Assembly: GCA_047606545.1 (NCBI GenBank)
Contig: JASGEI010000017.1
Span: 1 to 64,000 of the forward strand
Direction of reading: 5' to 3'
Length of the DNA stretch: 64,000 nt
Source of the DNA: JASGDC01 sp047606545
GTDB lineage: Bacteria; Actinomycetota; Actinomycetes; Actinomycetales; Micrococcaceae
Part shown: positions 52,500 through 61,519 of the stretch, in pieces
How the letters are laid out: each line of letters opens with the position of its first letter
Position numbering within the stretch: the first letter of the stretch is position 1
Notes under the pieces: generated by a model
Seen by the model: only the letters and a program-made list of their open reading frames with translations
What the model was told of the DNA's origin: nothing
The model's database searches: none
Program-made: the position numbers and the translations under genes

Positions 52500-52565
52500 C
52501 AAGGTATACATTTTTCTTAAATCTTTACGAAATTTCGTGTGGAATTAAGAAAAATGTATACCTTG
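52500..52565 (-). terminator. Perfect 21-bp inverted repeat, probable map terminator
   Basis: 52500-52520 and 52545-52565 are exact reverse complements (21 bp) around a 24-nt loop, which itself holds the 12-bp palindrome ACGAAATTTCGT (52527-52538). On the minus strand the stem is followed by CTTTTTATTTA, so it can end the map transcript. The stem is AT-rich (only about 5 G-C pairs) and much longer than other terminators here. Confidence 0.65.
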
Positions 52566-52607
52566 GAAGTAGAGTTTAAAGGCTATGAAAACAATAAAGT
52601 GCTACAA

Positions 52608-53480
52608 CTAAGGCAACGTCAGGATTTCTGCACCATTTTCATTCACTACTATTGTGTGCTCAAACTGCGCAGTTCGTTTACGGTCTTTAGTCACGACTGT
52701 CCAACCATCATCCCACATGTCCCATTCGTGAGTACCTAGTGTTAGCATTGGTTCAATTGTGAAAGTCATACCCTCTTCGATAAGCTCACTATACTGTGGG
52801 GATGGATCATAATGTGGAATGATTAATCCAGTATGGAACGCTGGTCCGACTCCATGACCAGTAAAGTCACGTACTACACCGTAATTAAAACGTTTAGCAT
52901 AAGATTCGATAACACGACCAATTACGTTAAAGGGACGACCTGGGCGCACTGCTTTAATTGCACGCCTAGTTGCTTCATGAGTGCGTTCCACTAAGAGTTT
53001 TGATTCTTCAACGACATTACCGACTAGGAAAGTGGCATTAGTATCACCATGTACTTTATTTTTGTACGCAGTAATATCCAAATTAATAATGTCACCATCT
53101 TCAAGAACTGTAGAATCCGGAATTCCATGGCAGATTACTTCATTAATTGAAGTACATACCGATTTAGGGAAGCCACGATATCCTAGAGTTGATGGATATG
53201 CCCCATAATCACAAAGAAATTCATGCGCAATAATATCTAACTCGTCTGTAGTAACACCAGGAATACAATGTTTTCCAACTTCTTCTACTGCAAGAGCTGC
53301 AATTTTACTGGAAATTCGCATCTTTTCGATAGTTTCAGCAGTTTGCACATTCGGACCTTTGTAAGGCGTTGGCGCTGGACGTCCTACATATTCTGGACGC
53401 TCAATAGTAGCTGGAACTTTACGCATTGGCGTTACTTTCCCAGGTTTTAACTTCCCAATTTGGGCAGTGCTTGAAGCCAT
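52608..53480 (-). CDS. map: Methionine aminopeptidase type I
   Basis: A 290-residue metalloprotease removing initiator Met. Metal ligands: D in INLDITAYKN, D in VHGDTNATF, H in FTGHGVGPAFH, E in FTIEPML and E near QFEHTIVV. The N-terminal 45 residues are a Pro-rich extension (PAPTPYKGPNV) as in actinobacterial MapB. It lies 27 nt downstream of nadE in the same direction, so it is likely co-transcribed. Confidence 0.96.
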   Translation of the reverse strand: MASSTAQIGKLKPGKVTPMRKVPATIERPEYVGRPAPTPYKGPNVQTAETIEKMRISSKIAALAVEEVGKHCIPGVTTDELDIIAHEFLCDYGAYPSTLGYRGFPKSVCTSINEVICHGIPDSTVLEDGDIINLDITAYKNKVHGDTNATFLVGNVVEESKLLVERTHEATRRAIKAVRPGRPFNVIGRVIESYAKRFNYGVVRDFTGHGVGPAFHTGLIIPHYDPSPQYSELIEEGMTFTIEPMLTLGTHEWDMWDDGWTVVTKDRKRTAQFEHTIVVNENGAEILTLP

Positions 53481-53507
53481 AATTTGTTTATTTCCTTATT
53501 AAGTTTA

Positions 53508-55238
53508 TTATTCTTTCCATTTACTGGTAATTGGTAATCTACGGTCTCGTCCGAAACTCATATTAGTAATTTTGGTTCCAGGGGCGCTTTGACGACGCTT
53601 CCACTCTGCACTATCAACTAGACGTAGTACTTTTTCGACTTCGTCTGCATTAAAGCCTTCAGCTACAATTTCATCTTTGGTCTTTGTTTTGCCAATATAT
53701 AGATTCAAAATTGCATCAAGGACATCATATTCTGGTAATGAATCTTGATCTACCTGGTCTTCACGCAATTCTGCAGAAGGTGGTTTATTAATTGAGTTTT
53801 CTGGGATAGGTGGTTTTTGACCGTTTTCTTCTGCAACTTTATTGCGCCATTTAGCTAGTTCCCAAACTAGTGTCTTTTTAACATCTTTGATTGGTGCAAA
53901 GCCACCAACGGAATCACCATAAATAGTGGAGTAACCCACAGCCATCTCAGACTTATTTCCTGGCGATACTGCTAGATGACCTTCTTGGTTTGAAATACCC
54001 ATTACGATAGTGCCACGGATTCGTGATTGAAGGTTTTCTTGAGCAATACCAGTTAGGCCAAGTTCTTCTTGGTAAGCGTTAAATATATTTTCGATACTTT
54101 GTACTCGATAGTCAGCACCGATACGCTCTGCAATATCTTTAGCATCATCAAGTGAATGTTGTGATGAATAAGCACTTGGTAGTGAGATGCCAACAACATT
54201 TTCGCCGCCAAGAGCATCCGCACCGATAGTTGCTACTAGTGCAGAATCAATGCCACCAGAAAGTCCAAGCACTATTGACTTCATACCATTTTTACGAACA
54301 TAGTCACGAAGACCAAGTACTAGTGCTCGATATACTTCTTCGACATTATCTAGAGTAGGCGTAATTGAATTTTTCACTGGCACTTCGTGCTTATGGGGTT
54401 CAGTATTTAAGTCAATATGGATAATTTCTTCACCATGAATAGACTCTTTCGCTGGCTTTGGTTCAGCGTTATCGTCAAACTCTAGGTCAGTTACTAGTAA
54501 GTCTTCTTTAAATTGTGGAGCTCGGGCTAGGATTTTACCTTTGGGATCCACGATGATGCTATCGCCTTCGAATACTAAATCATCTTGAGCGCCTACTAAA
54601 TTTACATAAGCGAAAGTAGTTTCAGATTCTTTAGCCCGACGTTGTACTAAGTTAAGACGGACATCGTCTTTTTGGGTTTCATAAGGTGAACCGTTAAGTA
54701 CTAAAGTTAATTCAGCACCTGAACCAGGAATCTGAGCAACAGGACCACCTTCTTGCCAAATATCTTCACAGATAGCTAATGCGATATTAACACCATGACT
54801 ACGGAAGATAGTTAAGTTATTACCAGATGCAAATACTCGGAACTCATCAAATACCCCATAGTTAGGTAGGTGATGTTTTGAGTAAGTGCCTTTAACCTCG
54901 CCTTCATGGATAATAGCTGCACGGTTAAGTGTCGCTTTATTGGTTTCCTTACGTTTAGAAATATCCATATACCCGACTACCACTGGCATAGCACCATAGC
55001 CTGCTTTATCAATATCCTTTGCAAGTTTTTCTAGTGCTTCTGCAGAAGCTTTAACAAATGATTGGTGAGAACCCAGATCTTCAACTGGGTATCCTGGGAT
55101 TGTCATTTCGCCGAAGGCTAAGACATCAACATCTTGTTTTGCTGCTTTTGCAACATAGTCTAAAATTTTCGCACAGTTGCCCTCAATATCTCCAACAGTA
55201 GGATTAACCTGGGCAAGTCCAAGTCTAAGAATTGTCAT
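53508..55238 (-). CDS. nadE: Glutamine-dependent NAD+ synthetase NadE
   Basis: A 576-residue two-domain enzyme finishing NAD synthesis. The N-terminal carbon-nitrogen hydrolase domain has E in FGEMTIPGYP, K in YSKHHLPNYGVFDE and C in LAICEDIWQEGG. The C-terminal synthetase domain has the P-loop LGLSGGIDSALVATIGADALG. The ATG at 55238 gives the family start MTILRLGLAQVN; a further in-frame start upstream adds seven unrelated residues. Confidence 0.96.
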   Translation of the reverse strand: MTILRLGLAQVNPTVGDIEGNCAKILDYVAKAAKQDVDVLAFGEMTIPGYPVEDLGSHQSFVKASAEALEKLAKDIDKAGYGAMPVVVGYMDISKRKETNKATLNRAAIIHEGEVKGTYSKHHLPNYGVFDEFRVFASGNNLTIFRSHGVNIALAICEDIWQEGGPVAQIPGSGAELTLVLNGSPYETQKDDVRLNLVQRRAKESETTFAYVNLVGAQDDLVFEGDSIIVDPKGKILARAPQFKEDLLVTDLEFDDNAEPKPAKESIHGEEIIHIDLNTEPHKHEVPVKNSITPTLDNVEEVYRALVLGLRDYVRKNGMKSIVLGLSGGIDSALVATIGADALGGENVVGISLPSAYSSQHSLDDAKDIAERIGADYRVQSIENIFNAYQEELGLTGIAQENLQSRIRGTIVMGISNQEGHLAVSPGNKSEMAVGYSTIYGDSVGGFAPIKDVKKTLVWELAKWRNKVAEENGQKPPIPENSINKPPSAELREDQVDQDSLPEYDVLDAILNLYIGKTKTKDEIVAEGFNADEVEKVLRLVDSAEWKRRQSAPGTKITNMSFGRDRRLPITSKWKE

Positions 55239-55412
55239 AATTCTAGTGTACAGGCGCAACTCAAATTGTGTGTATAACTTTGCTAGTTAATAACTGTCAT
55301 AACTTTCTTATTAAATTTTAAATAGCTATTTTTATGAAATTGCTTACATTTATTTTCTTTATGATATTATTTTTTATCAAAATTAAATCTTTTTTGAATA
55401 GAGATTTCTCAA

Positions 55413-55571
55413 AGGTGTGTTTTGCGTTATTTATAGATTTGCGATTTGGTACTGTAATTTTTATCACAATGTTATTTTGTGATGAAACACACCTAAACAA
55501 CAACTAACATAAAATTAAGAAAGAACAGTAGGAATTTTATAGCATTTGTTCTGCTGTTCTTTCTTTTTATT
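55413..55571 (+). ncRNA. Candidate small RNA or glnA2 leader with terminal hairpin
   Basis: In the 391-nt gap between nadE and glnA2, nested inverted repeats occur: AGGTGTGTTT (55413-55422) with AAACACACCT (55485-55494), enclosing ATCACAA/TTGTGAT. They are followed by a 12-bp hairpin AAGAAAGAACAG (55517-55528) with CTGTTCTTTCTT (55554-55565) running into TTTATTT. A terminator here with no upstream plus-strand gene implies an untranslated transcript or an attenuator of glnA2. No start was proven; an A/T-rich region with TATGAT near 55360 is the only promoter-like hint. Confidence 0.4.
55517..55571 (+). terminator. Orphan intrinsic terminator upstream of glnA2
   Basis: Twelve paired bases (AAGAAAGAACAG with CTGTTCTTTCTT), a 25-nt loop and a following T-rich run fit an intrinsic terminator on the plus strand, 59 nt before the glnA2 ATG. 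Confidence 0.65.
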
Positions 55572-55629
55572 TGCTTAAATTATTAATTGTGAACACGTTA
55601 GAATAGGGATAGACGTGTGAAAGGCAATT

Positions 55630-56970
55630 ATGAATAGTCAACAAGAGTATGTGTTACGTACAATCGCTGAACGTGATATTAAGTTTATTAGACTTTGGTT
55701 TACTGATGTAGTTGGATCATTAAAATCTGTGGCAATTTCGCCAGCTGAGGTAGAAGAAGCTTTTGAAGAAGGTATCGGTTTTGATGGGTCTTCAATTGAA
55801 GGTTTAGCTCGGATTTCTGAATCCGATATGTTGGCTTTCCCTGATCCAAGTACATTCCAAGTGCTACCATGGCGTGGTAACCAAAATGAAACTGCCCGAA
55901 TGTTTTGTGATATTAAAACACCAGATGGGCTACCAAGCGGTTCTGATCCCCGTAATGTATTACGTAAAACTCTTGATAAAGCTAGCAAATTAGGGTTTAC
56001 TGTATTCTCACATCCTGAAATTGAGTTCTATTTATTAGAATCTAACAAGCTTGATACAGATAATAAGCCAGTTCCTATAGATACAGCTGGTTATTTTGAT
56101 CATGAGCCTTTCGGAGTTGCCCAAGATTTCCGTTTTCATGCGGTTGAGATGCTCGAAGCAGTGGGTATTCCAGTGAAATTCTCTCACCATGAGGGTGGGC
56201 CAGGACAAAATGAAATCGATCTACGTTATGCAGATTCACTGACGATGGCAGATAGTGTGATGACTTTCCGTACAGTTATCAAAGAGCTAGCAACAATGCA
56301 AAATCGTTATGCAACTTTCATGCCAAAACCATTTACTGCTTACCCTGGCTCTGGAATGCATACGCACTTTTCGCTTTTTGAAGGTAGTACAAACGCTTTT
56401 TACGAAGAAGGTGCACAGCACAATCTTTCACCAATTGCCAAGCACTTTTTGGCTGGAGTCCTAAAGCATGCACCAGAATTTACTGCTGTTACTAATCAAT
56501 ACGTAAATTCATATAAGCGACTTTGGGGCGGTGGGGAAGCTCCAAACCATGTGAGCTGGGGACATAATAACCGTTCCGCATTAGTGCGGGTGCCACTTAA
56601 TAAACCAGATAAACACCAAAGTGCTAGATTAGAGTACCGAGGTATGGACTCAGCTGCTAACCCATACTTGGCCTTTTCAATGATTATTGCAGCAGGACTT
56701 AAGGGAGTCGAAGAAGAGTATGAACTAGTCGAAGAAACTGAAGATAACATTTGGTATTTAACTCAAGGGGAACGTAAATCTCTAGAATTAAAACCTTTGC
56801 CTATGACATTAGAACATGCTTTGGTAAAAATGGAAAAGTCGGAATTAGTTGCAGATACTATGGGAGAAAAGCTTTTTGATTACTTCCTTCGAAACAAAAA
56901 AACTGAATGGACTGATTACCAAAAACAAGTTACTGAGTTTGAACTAAAACGATTCTTAAACACTCTTTAA
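55630..56970 (+). CDS. glnA2: Glutamine synthetase type I, GlnA2-like
   Basis: A 446-residue glutamine synthetase paralogue. Blocks: GFDGSSIEGLARISESDML, HPEIEFYLLE, HHEGGPGQNEIDLRY, KPFTAYPGSGMHTHFSLFEG and NSYKRLWGGGEAPN. Shorter than GlnA1 and lacking the DLYELP adenylylation motif, it matches Rv2222c, directly followed by glnE. Homologous GlnA2 enzymes differ in activity and regulation from GlnA1; the real substrate here is not certain. Confidence 0.92.
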   Translation: MNSQQEYVLRTIAERDIKFIRLWFTDVVGSLKSVAISPAEVEEAFEEGIGFDGSSIEGLARISESDMLAFPDPSTFQVLPWRGNQNETARMFCDIKTPDGLPSGSDPRNVLRKTLDKASKLGFTVFSHPEIEFYLLESNKLDTDNKPVPIDTAGYFDHEPFGVAQDFRFHAVEMLEAVGIPVKFSHHEGGPGQNEIDLRYADSLTMADSVMTFRTVIKELATMQNRYATFMPKPFTAYPGSGMHTHFSLFEGSTNAFYEEGAQHNLSPIAKHFLAGVLKHAPEFTAVTNQYVNSYKRLWGGGEAPNHVSWGHNNRSALVRVPLNKPDKHQSARLEYRGMDSAANPYLAFSMIIAAGLKGVEEEYELVEETEDNIWYLTQGERKSLELKPLPMTLEHALVKMEKSELVADTMGEKLFDYFLRNKKTEWTDYQKQVTEFELKRFLNTL

Positions 56971-56980
56971 AGGTATTACT

Positions 56981-59926
56981 ATGAAATCGTTGATGCGTGC
57001 CGTTGGTGTTACTGATATTACTAGAGCAGAGCAGGTACTTAGCTATCCTGAATTTGCAGAAGCAAACTCAGCGCTAATTTTAGCTTACTTACGTGAAGTC
57101 GGTGATCCTGATGCAGCCCTTTGGGGCTTGATGCGAGTCTTAGAATATGAGACAGAGTTACGTTCTTGGTTTGCTGGTAATGAGTTAAGTGTTGCTGCAA
57201 AACGATTAGTTTATTTATTGGGATTAAGTCATGGTTTTACTGATTGGCTAGTTCGTGATCCATATTTTATCCGTAAAGAATTAGCAAAAATTCCAGCAGA
57301 ACTTTCTGAACTGAACCCTATTCAATATCTTGAAGATACTGAAGAATTAGCAAAACAATATCCAGATGCAGATGAAACAATATTACTACGCCGTGCTTAC
57401 CGACGTGCAATAATGGCATTGGCATTGCTTGACACTAAAGATAAGATGAGCGATTCATTAGCAGAAGTTTCAGCACATTTAGCCGACTTAGCTGGTTTAG
57501 TTTTGCAAAAAGCTCTTGATATTGCCCAGCAAAAGTTTGATTGTGAAGTTCCGTTAGCTGTTATTGCATTAGGTAAGTGTGGTGCTAGAGAGCTTAACTA
57601 CCTATCAGATGTTGATGTGATGTATATCTTGGGTGATGATCAAGATGATGAGGTTTATCAACAAGCTACGGAAGTTGCACAAGAAGTAGGTAAAATCGTT
57701 TTTGCACCAGGAATTGAACCTCCACTTTTTGAAGTAGACACTGCACTGCGTCCTGAAGGTAAAGACGGTCCATTAGTGCGTACTCTTGCTTCTTGCAAAG
57801 AATATTACACGCAATGGGCACATATTTGGGAATTTCAAGCGATGTTAAAGGCAAGATTTATTGCTGGTACTGAAAAAGTCGGTAATGATTTTGTTGATTT
57901 CATTGCTGACTTAGTTTGGACAGCTTCAGAACGTGAAGGCTTTTTAGAATCAATTCGCAAAATGCGTGCTCGAGTCGAAAACCATATCCCAAAGTCTGAA
58001 AGTGACCGTGAACTAAAACTCGGTATTGGCGGCTTACGAGATATTGAGTTTTCAGTACAATTACTACAATTAGTACATGGTCGCACTGATGAGAGTTTAC
58101 GAGTTAGAGATACCTTAGCAGCATTAGGAGTATTGACTGCACAAGGTTATATTGGACGCAAAGACGGTCATGACTTTATCACTGCATACAAGTTTCTACG
58201 AGTTTTGGAACATGGTACTCAATTAATAAAAATGCAGCGTACCCATTTACTACCTAAAGAAGATACTAGACTGCGTCATCTTGCTAGATTAGTTCGCCAT
58301 GAATTTCCACCACAAAGTAATATAGCTTTGGAAAATGAACTAATAAAAACCTGGAAACAAGTGAAGTTAAAAGTTCGGACTATATACCAAAAGCTATTCT
58401 TTAAGCCGATTCTTACGGCACTTGTTAGGCTGTCTCATTCAGACTTATCATTAAGTGATGCCGCTGTTTATGAAAGACTGCGAGTTTTAGGTTATGAAAA
58501 TCCAAAACAAGCGATAGCTCATATCAAAGCACTTACTCAAGGAGTAAACAGAGCAGCAAAGATTCAGCAGCATCTGTTGCCAGTATTTTTGCAGTGGTTC
58601 TCTGAAGGAGTTAACCCTGATAACGCTTTACTTAACTTTAGACGATTATCTGAAGCCTTAGGGCAGAGCCATTGGTATTTAAGGATGCTTCGTGACTCAC
58701 CGGTAGCTGCAGAACGGATGGCTAGGATTGTTACACTTTCTAACTACACGACTTCTATGCTTGAGTTCTTGCCAGAAGGTGTAGCTTGGCTTGATGATGA
58801 TAAAGCCTTACAACCGCGTGCCGTTGAAGATATTGAGATTGAAATGCATAATCTCGTTAAGCGCAATAAAACTACTGAAACAGCAGTACGTTTAGTAAGG
58901 GGTACTTTCCAGCGTGAGTTATTGCGATTAAGTATGATGGATACTTTGGCCACTATTACGCCTATTGCTTCAATGAAAGCACTTTCTGAACTCTACATAG
59001 TATTTATTCGTGCTATGTACTCAATAACTGTGCAAGAAGTTGGCAATCCTAAAGCTCAGTTTGGAATTCTATCTATGGGCAGATTAAGTGGGCATGAGCT
59101 AGTTTATGGTTCAGATGGAGATGTAATGTTTGTCTATTCTCCATATCCAGAGTATGAAGAATATGAAGCAAGTCAGTACGCATTAGATATCGTAAATACT
59201 TTAAAACGGCTTCTTAAGCTTCCAGTTGACCCACCACTTCCTGGGGAAAAAATATTAGAGCTAGATGCTGGGTTGCGTCCTGAAGGTAAAGATGGCGCAA
59301 TGGTGCGTAGCTTAGAATCTTATTCAAACTACTATGAGAAATGGGCTAAGGAATGGGAATACCAAGCCTTATTACGCTGTGCACCGTTAGCTGGAGATAA
59401 TGAGTTGTTGGAAAAGTTCATTACTTTAATAGATGAGTATCGTTATCCGGTGAAACCTACTCGTAAAGCTATAACTGAACTTCGCCGTATAAAAGCTAGG
59501 GTGGAAGCAGAACGATTACCGCGCAATGCAGATCCTAACCGACATACTAAACTAGGTAGAGGTAGTCTAAGTGATATTGAGTGGTTAGCACAGCTAATCC
59601 AATTCAAGTTTGCTGGCAAAGACAAAGATTATCGTATTCAAGATACACTAGCAGTGTTTAGCCATGCTGTAGTAGCCGAGTTACTACCAGAACGCGATGC
59701 TCAGAGACTAGCAGATTCTTGGTTGATATGTTCAAAAGTTCGGTCTCGAATTAGGCTCTGGTCTGAGAAGAATAGTGATGTTTTACCAGAGTATTCTAGT
59801 TCTTTAGAAGCCATAGCCAGACTTTGTGGTTGGCCTAACGACAGTGCCCTAGAGTTTGAAGATTACTATCTAAAAACTACTCGTATCGGTCGTTTTTATT
59901 ATGAGAAGTGGTTTTACGATATTTAA
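56981..59926 (+). CDS. glnE: Bifunctional glutamine synthetase adenylyltransferase/removase GlnE
   Basis: A 981-residue two-headed regulator of GlnA1. The N-terminal nucleotidyltransferase (removase) core is GARELNYLSDVDVMYI near residue 201, with a regulatory helical middle. The second core is GRLSGHELVYGSDGDVMFVY near residue 700, with DAGLRPEGKDG after it. It starts 10 nt after glnA2, in one operon, and is convergent with glnA1 across a strong bidirectional terminator. The presumed PII regulator is not in the window. Confidence 0.95.
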   Translation: MKSLMRAVGVTDITRAEQVLSYPEFAEANSALILAYLREVGDPDAALWGLMRVLEYETELRSWFAGNELSVAAKRLVYLLGLSHGFTDWLVRDPYFIRKELAKIPAELSELNPIQYLEDTEELAKQYPDADETILLRRAYRRAIMALALLDTKDKMSDSLAEVSAHLADLAGLVLQKALDIAQQKFDCEVPLAVIALGKCGARELNYLSDVDVMYILGDDQDDEVYQQATEVAQEVGKIVFAPGIEPPLFEVDTALRPEGKDGPLVRTLASCKEYYTQWAHIWEFQAMLKARFIAGTEKVGNDFVDFIADLVWTASEREGFLESIRKMRARVENHIPKSESDRELKLGIGGLRDIEFSVQLLQLVHGRTDESLRVRDTLAALGVLTAQGYIGRKDGHDFITAYKFLRVLEHGTQLIKMQRTHLLPKEDTRLRHLARLVRHEFPPQSNIALENELIKTWKQVKLKVRTIYQKLFFKPILTALVRLSHSDLSLSDAAVYERLRVLGYENPKQAIAHIKALTQGVNRAAKIQQHLLPVFLQWFSEGVNPDNALLNFRRLSEALGQSHWYLRMLRDSPVAAERMARIVTLSNYTTSMLEFLPEGVAWLDDDKALQPRAVEDIEIEMHNLVKRNKTTETAVRLVRGTFQRELLRLSMMDTLATITPIASMKALSELYIVFIRAMYSITVQEVGNPKAQFGILSMGRLSGHELVYGSDGDVMFVYSPYPEYEEYEASQYALDIVNTLKRLLKLPVDPPLPGEKILELDAGLRPEGKDGAMVRSLESYSNYYEKWAKEWEYQALLRCAPLAGDNELLEKFITLIDEYRYPVKPTRKAITELRRIKARVEAERLPRNADPNRHTKLGRGSLSDIEWLAQLIQFKFAGKDKDYRIQDTLAVFSHAVVAELLPERDAQRLADSWLICSKVRSRIRLWSEKNSDVLPEYSSSLEAIARLCGWPNDSALEFEDYYLKTTRIGRFYYEKWFYDI

Positions 59927-60018
59927 TTTATAGCTTTCAGTACTTTTTATCAGTTGTAGTGTGTTAAAGATAATGAAAATGATGAAAAGTACCTACAGAA
60001 TAATTTACCTCTTAAAAC

Positions 60019-60054
60019 AATTGGGCTATCAAGCAAATACCTGATAGCCCAATT
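60019..60054. terminator. Bidirectional terminator between glnE and glnA1
   Basis: A 13-bp perfect stem, AATTGGGCTATCA (60019-60031) with TGATAGCCCAATT (60042-60054), has a 10-nt loop. It is flanked by A/T-rich tracts (ATTATTAAA on plus, TGTTTTAAG on minus) between two convergent genes. Confidence 0.85.
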
Positions 60055-60067
60055 ATTAAAGAATGAA

Positions 60068-61492
60068 TTAGATGTTGTAATACAAATCGAATTCGTATGG
60101 ATGTGGACGTAATGCTAGTGGTGCTAGCTCATTTTCACGTTTGTATTCAATCCAAGTCTTAACTAAATCTTCAGTGAATACATCATTTTCCAGTAGGAAT
60201 TCATGATCTTCTTCTAGAGCTGCTAGCGCTTGCTCAAGATTAGCTGGAGCTTTTTGAATATCCTTAGCTTCTTCTGGAGGTAGTTCGTAAAGGTCCTTAT
60301 CAATTGGTTCTGCAGGTTCTATACGGTTTTTAATACCATCAAGACCAGCCATCAGCTGAGCTGAGAATGCTAAGTATGGGTTAGCCGCAGCATCAGGAGC
60401 ACGGAACTCAATACGCTTTGCTTTTGGATTAGTGCCAGTAATTGGAATACGAATACCAGCTGAACGGTTACCTTGAGAGTAAACCATATTAACTGGAGCC
60501 TCGAACCCTGGAACTAGACGATGGTAAGAGTTTACAGTTGGATTAGTAAAGGCTAGTAGTGCAGATGCATGCTTCAAAATACCACCAATATACCAGCGAG
60601 CAGTATCAGAAAGACCTGCATAGCCTTTTTCATCGTAGAATAGTGGTTTGCCATTACGCCACAGTGACTGGTGACAGTGCATACCAGAGCCATTGTCATT
60701 GAAGATAGGCTTTGGCATGAATGTTACTGAACGACCGTTTGACCAAGCTACATTTTTAATAATGTACTTGAACTTAAGCACATCATCAGCAGCTGATAGT
60801 AAAGTATCAAATTTGTAGTTAATTTCAGACTGACCACCAGTACCAACTTCGTGGTGTGAGCGCTCAACCTGAAGACCAGCGTTTTCTAGTTCAATACACA
60901 TTTCATCACGTAAGTCAGCGAAATGATCAAGAGGAGTTACTGGGAAATAACCACCTTTAATTGGAGTTTTGTAACCGAGATTACCGAATTCTTCTTTACG
61001 AGCAGTGTTCCAAACGCCTTCAACAGAATCAATCTGATAGAAACTTGTATTTTCTTTAGTCTCATAGCGGACATCATCAAAGATGTAGAATTCAGCTTCT
61101 GGAGCAAAGAACGCAGTATCAGCAATTCCTGAAGACTTGAGGTATTCTTCAGCACGCTGTGCAACTCCACGTGGATCACGACCATAAGGTTCACCAGTAC
61201 GTGGGTTGTAGATTGAGAAGTTCATGTTTAATGTCTTCTCTACACGGAAAGGGTCGAGGAATGCAGTCGTAGGATCTGGTAGTAATTGCATGTCAGATTC
61301 GGCGATTCCTTGGAAACCACGGATAGAAGAACCGTCAAATAGTTGACCATTCTTGAAGAAATCTTCGTCCACTGTGCTTGCTGGAATATTAAAGTGTTGT
61401 TGTACTCCAGGTAAATCTGTAAAACGAACGTCAACAAATTTAATATCTTCTTTTTTAAGGTATTCAATTACCTCTTTAGCATTTTTAAACAT
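60068..61492 (-). CDS. glnA1: Glutamine synthetase GlnA1 (adenylylation-regulated type I)
   Basis: A 474-residue dodecameric glutamine synthetase, the main ammonium-assimilating enzyme. Blocks: FDGSSIRGFQGIAESDMQLLPDP, APEAEFYIFDD, HHEVGTGGQSEINYKF, MPKPIFNDNGSGMHCHQS and NSYHRLVPGFEAP. The adenylylation target is Y402 in PIDKDLYELPPEEA, consistent with control by GlnE encoded next door. Translation signals: GGAAATAGGG before the ATG. It begins 27 nt after the DUF4191 gene, matching Rv2219-Rv2220. Confidence 0.96.
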   Translation of the reverse strand: MFKNAKEVIEYLKKEDIKFVDVRFTDLPGVQQHFNIPASTVDEDFFKNGQLFDGSSIRGFQGIAESDMQLLPDPTTAFLDPFRVEKTLNMNFSIYNPRTGEPYGRDPRGVAQRAEEYLKSSGIADTAFFAPEAEFYIFDDVRYETKENTSFYQIDSVEGVWNTARKEEFGNLGYKTPIKGGYFPVTPLDHFADLRDEMCIELENAGLQVERSHHEVGTGGQSEINYKFDTLLSAADDVLKFKYIIKNVAWSNGRSVTFMPKPIFNDNGSGMHCHQSLWRNGKPLFYDEKGYAGLSDTARWYIGGILKHASALLAFTNPTVNSYHRLVPGFEAPVNMVYSQGNRSAGIRIPITGTNPKAKRIEFRAPDAAANPYLAFSAQLMAGLDGIKNRIEPAEPIDKDLYELPPEEAKDIQKAPANLEQALAALEEDHEFLLENDVFTEDLVKTWIEYKRENELAPLALRPHPYEFDLYYNI

Positions 61493-61519
61493 TAGCCCTA
61501 TTTCCTTACTTGGCTAGTT

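Noticed and set aside
52539..52739. A 66-residue plus-strand open frame after the 21-bp repeat
   Set aside because: It runs antisense into the end of map and shows no recognisable protein features.
55318..55503. A 61-residue Lys/Ile/Asn-rich open frame on the minus strand
   Set aside because: Composition simply reflects AT-rich DNA, there is no ribosome-binding site, and the segment contains nested inverted repeats.
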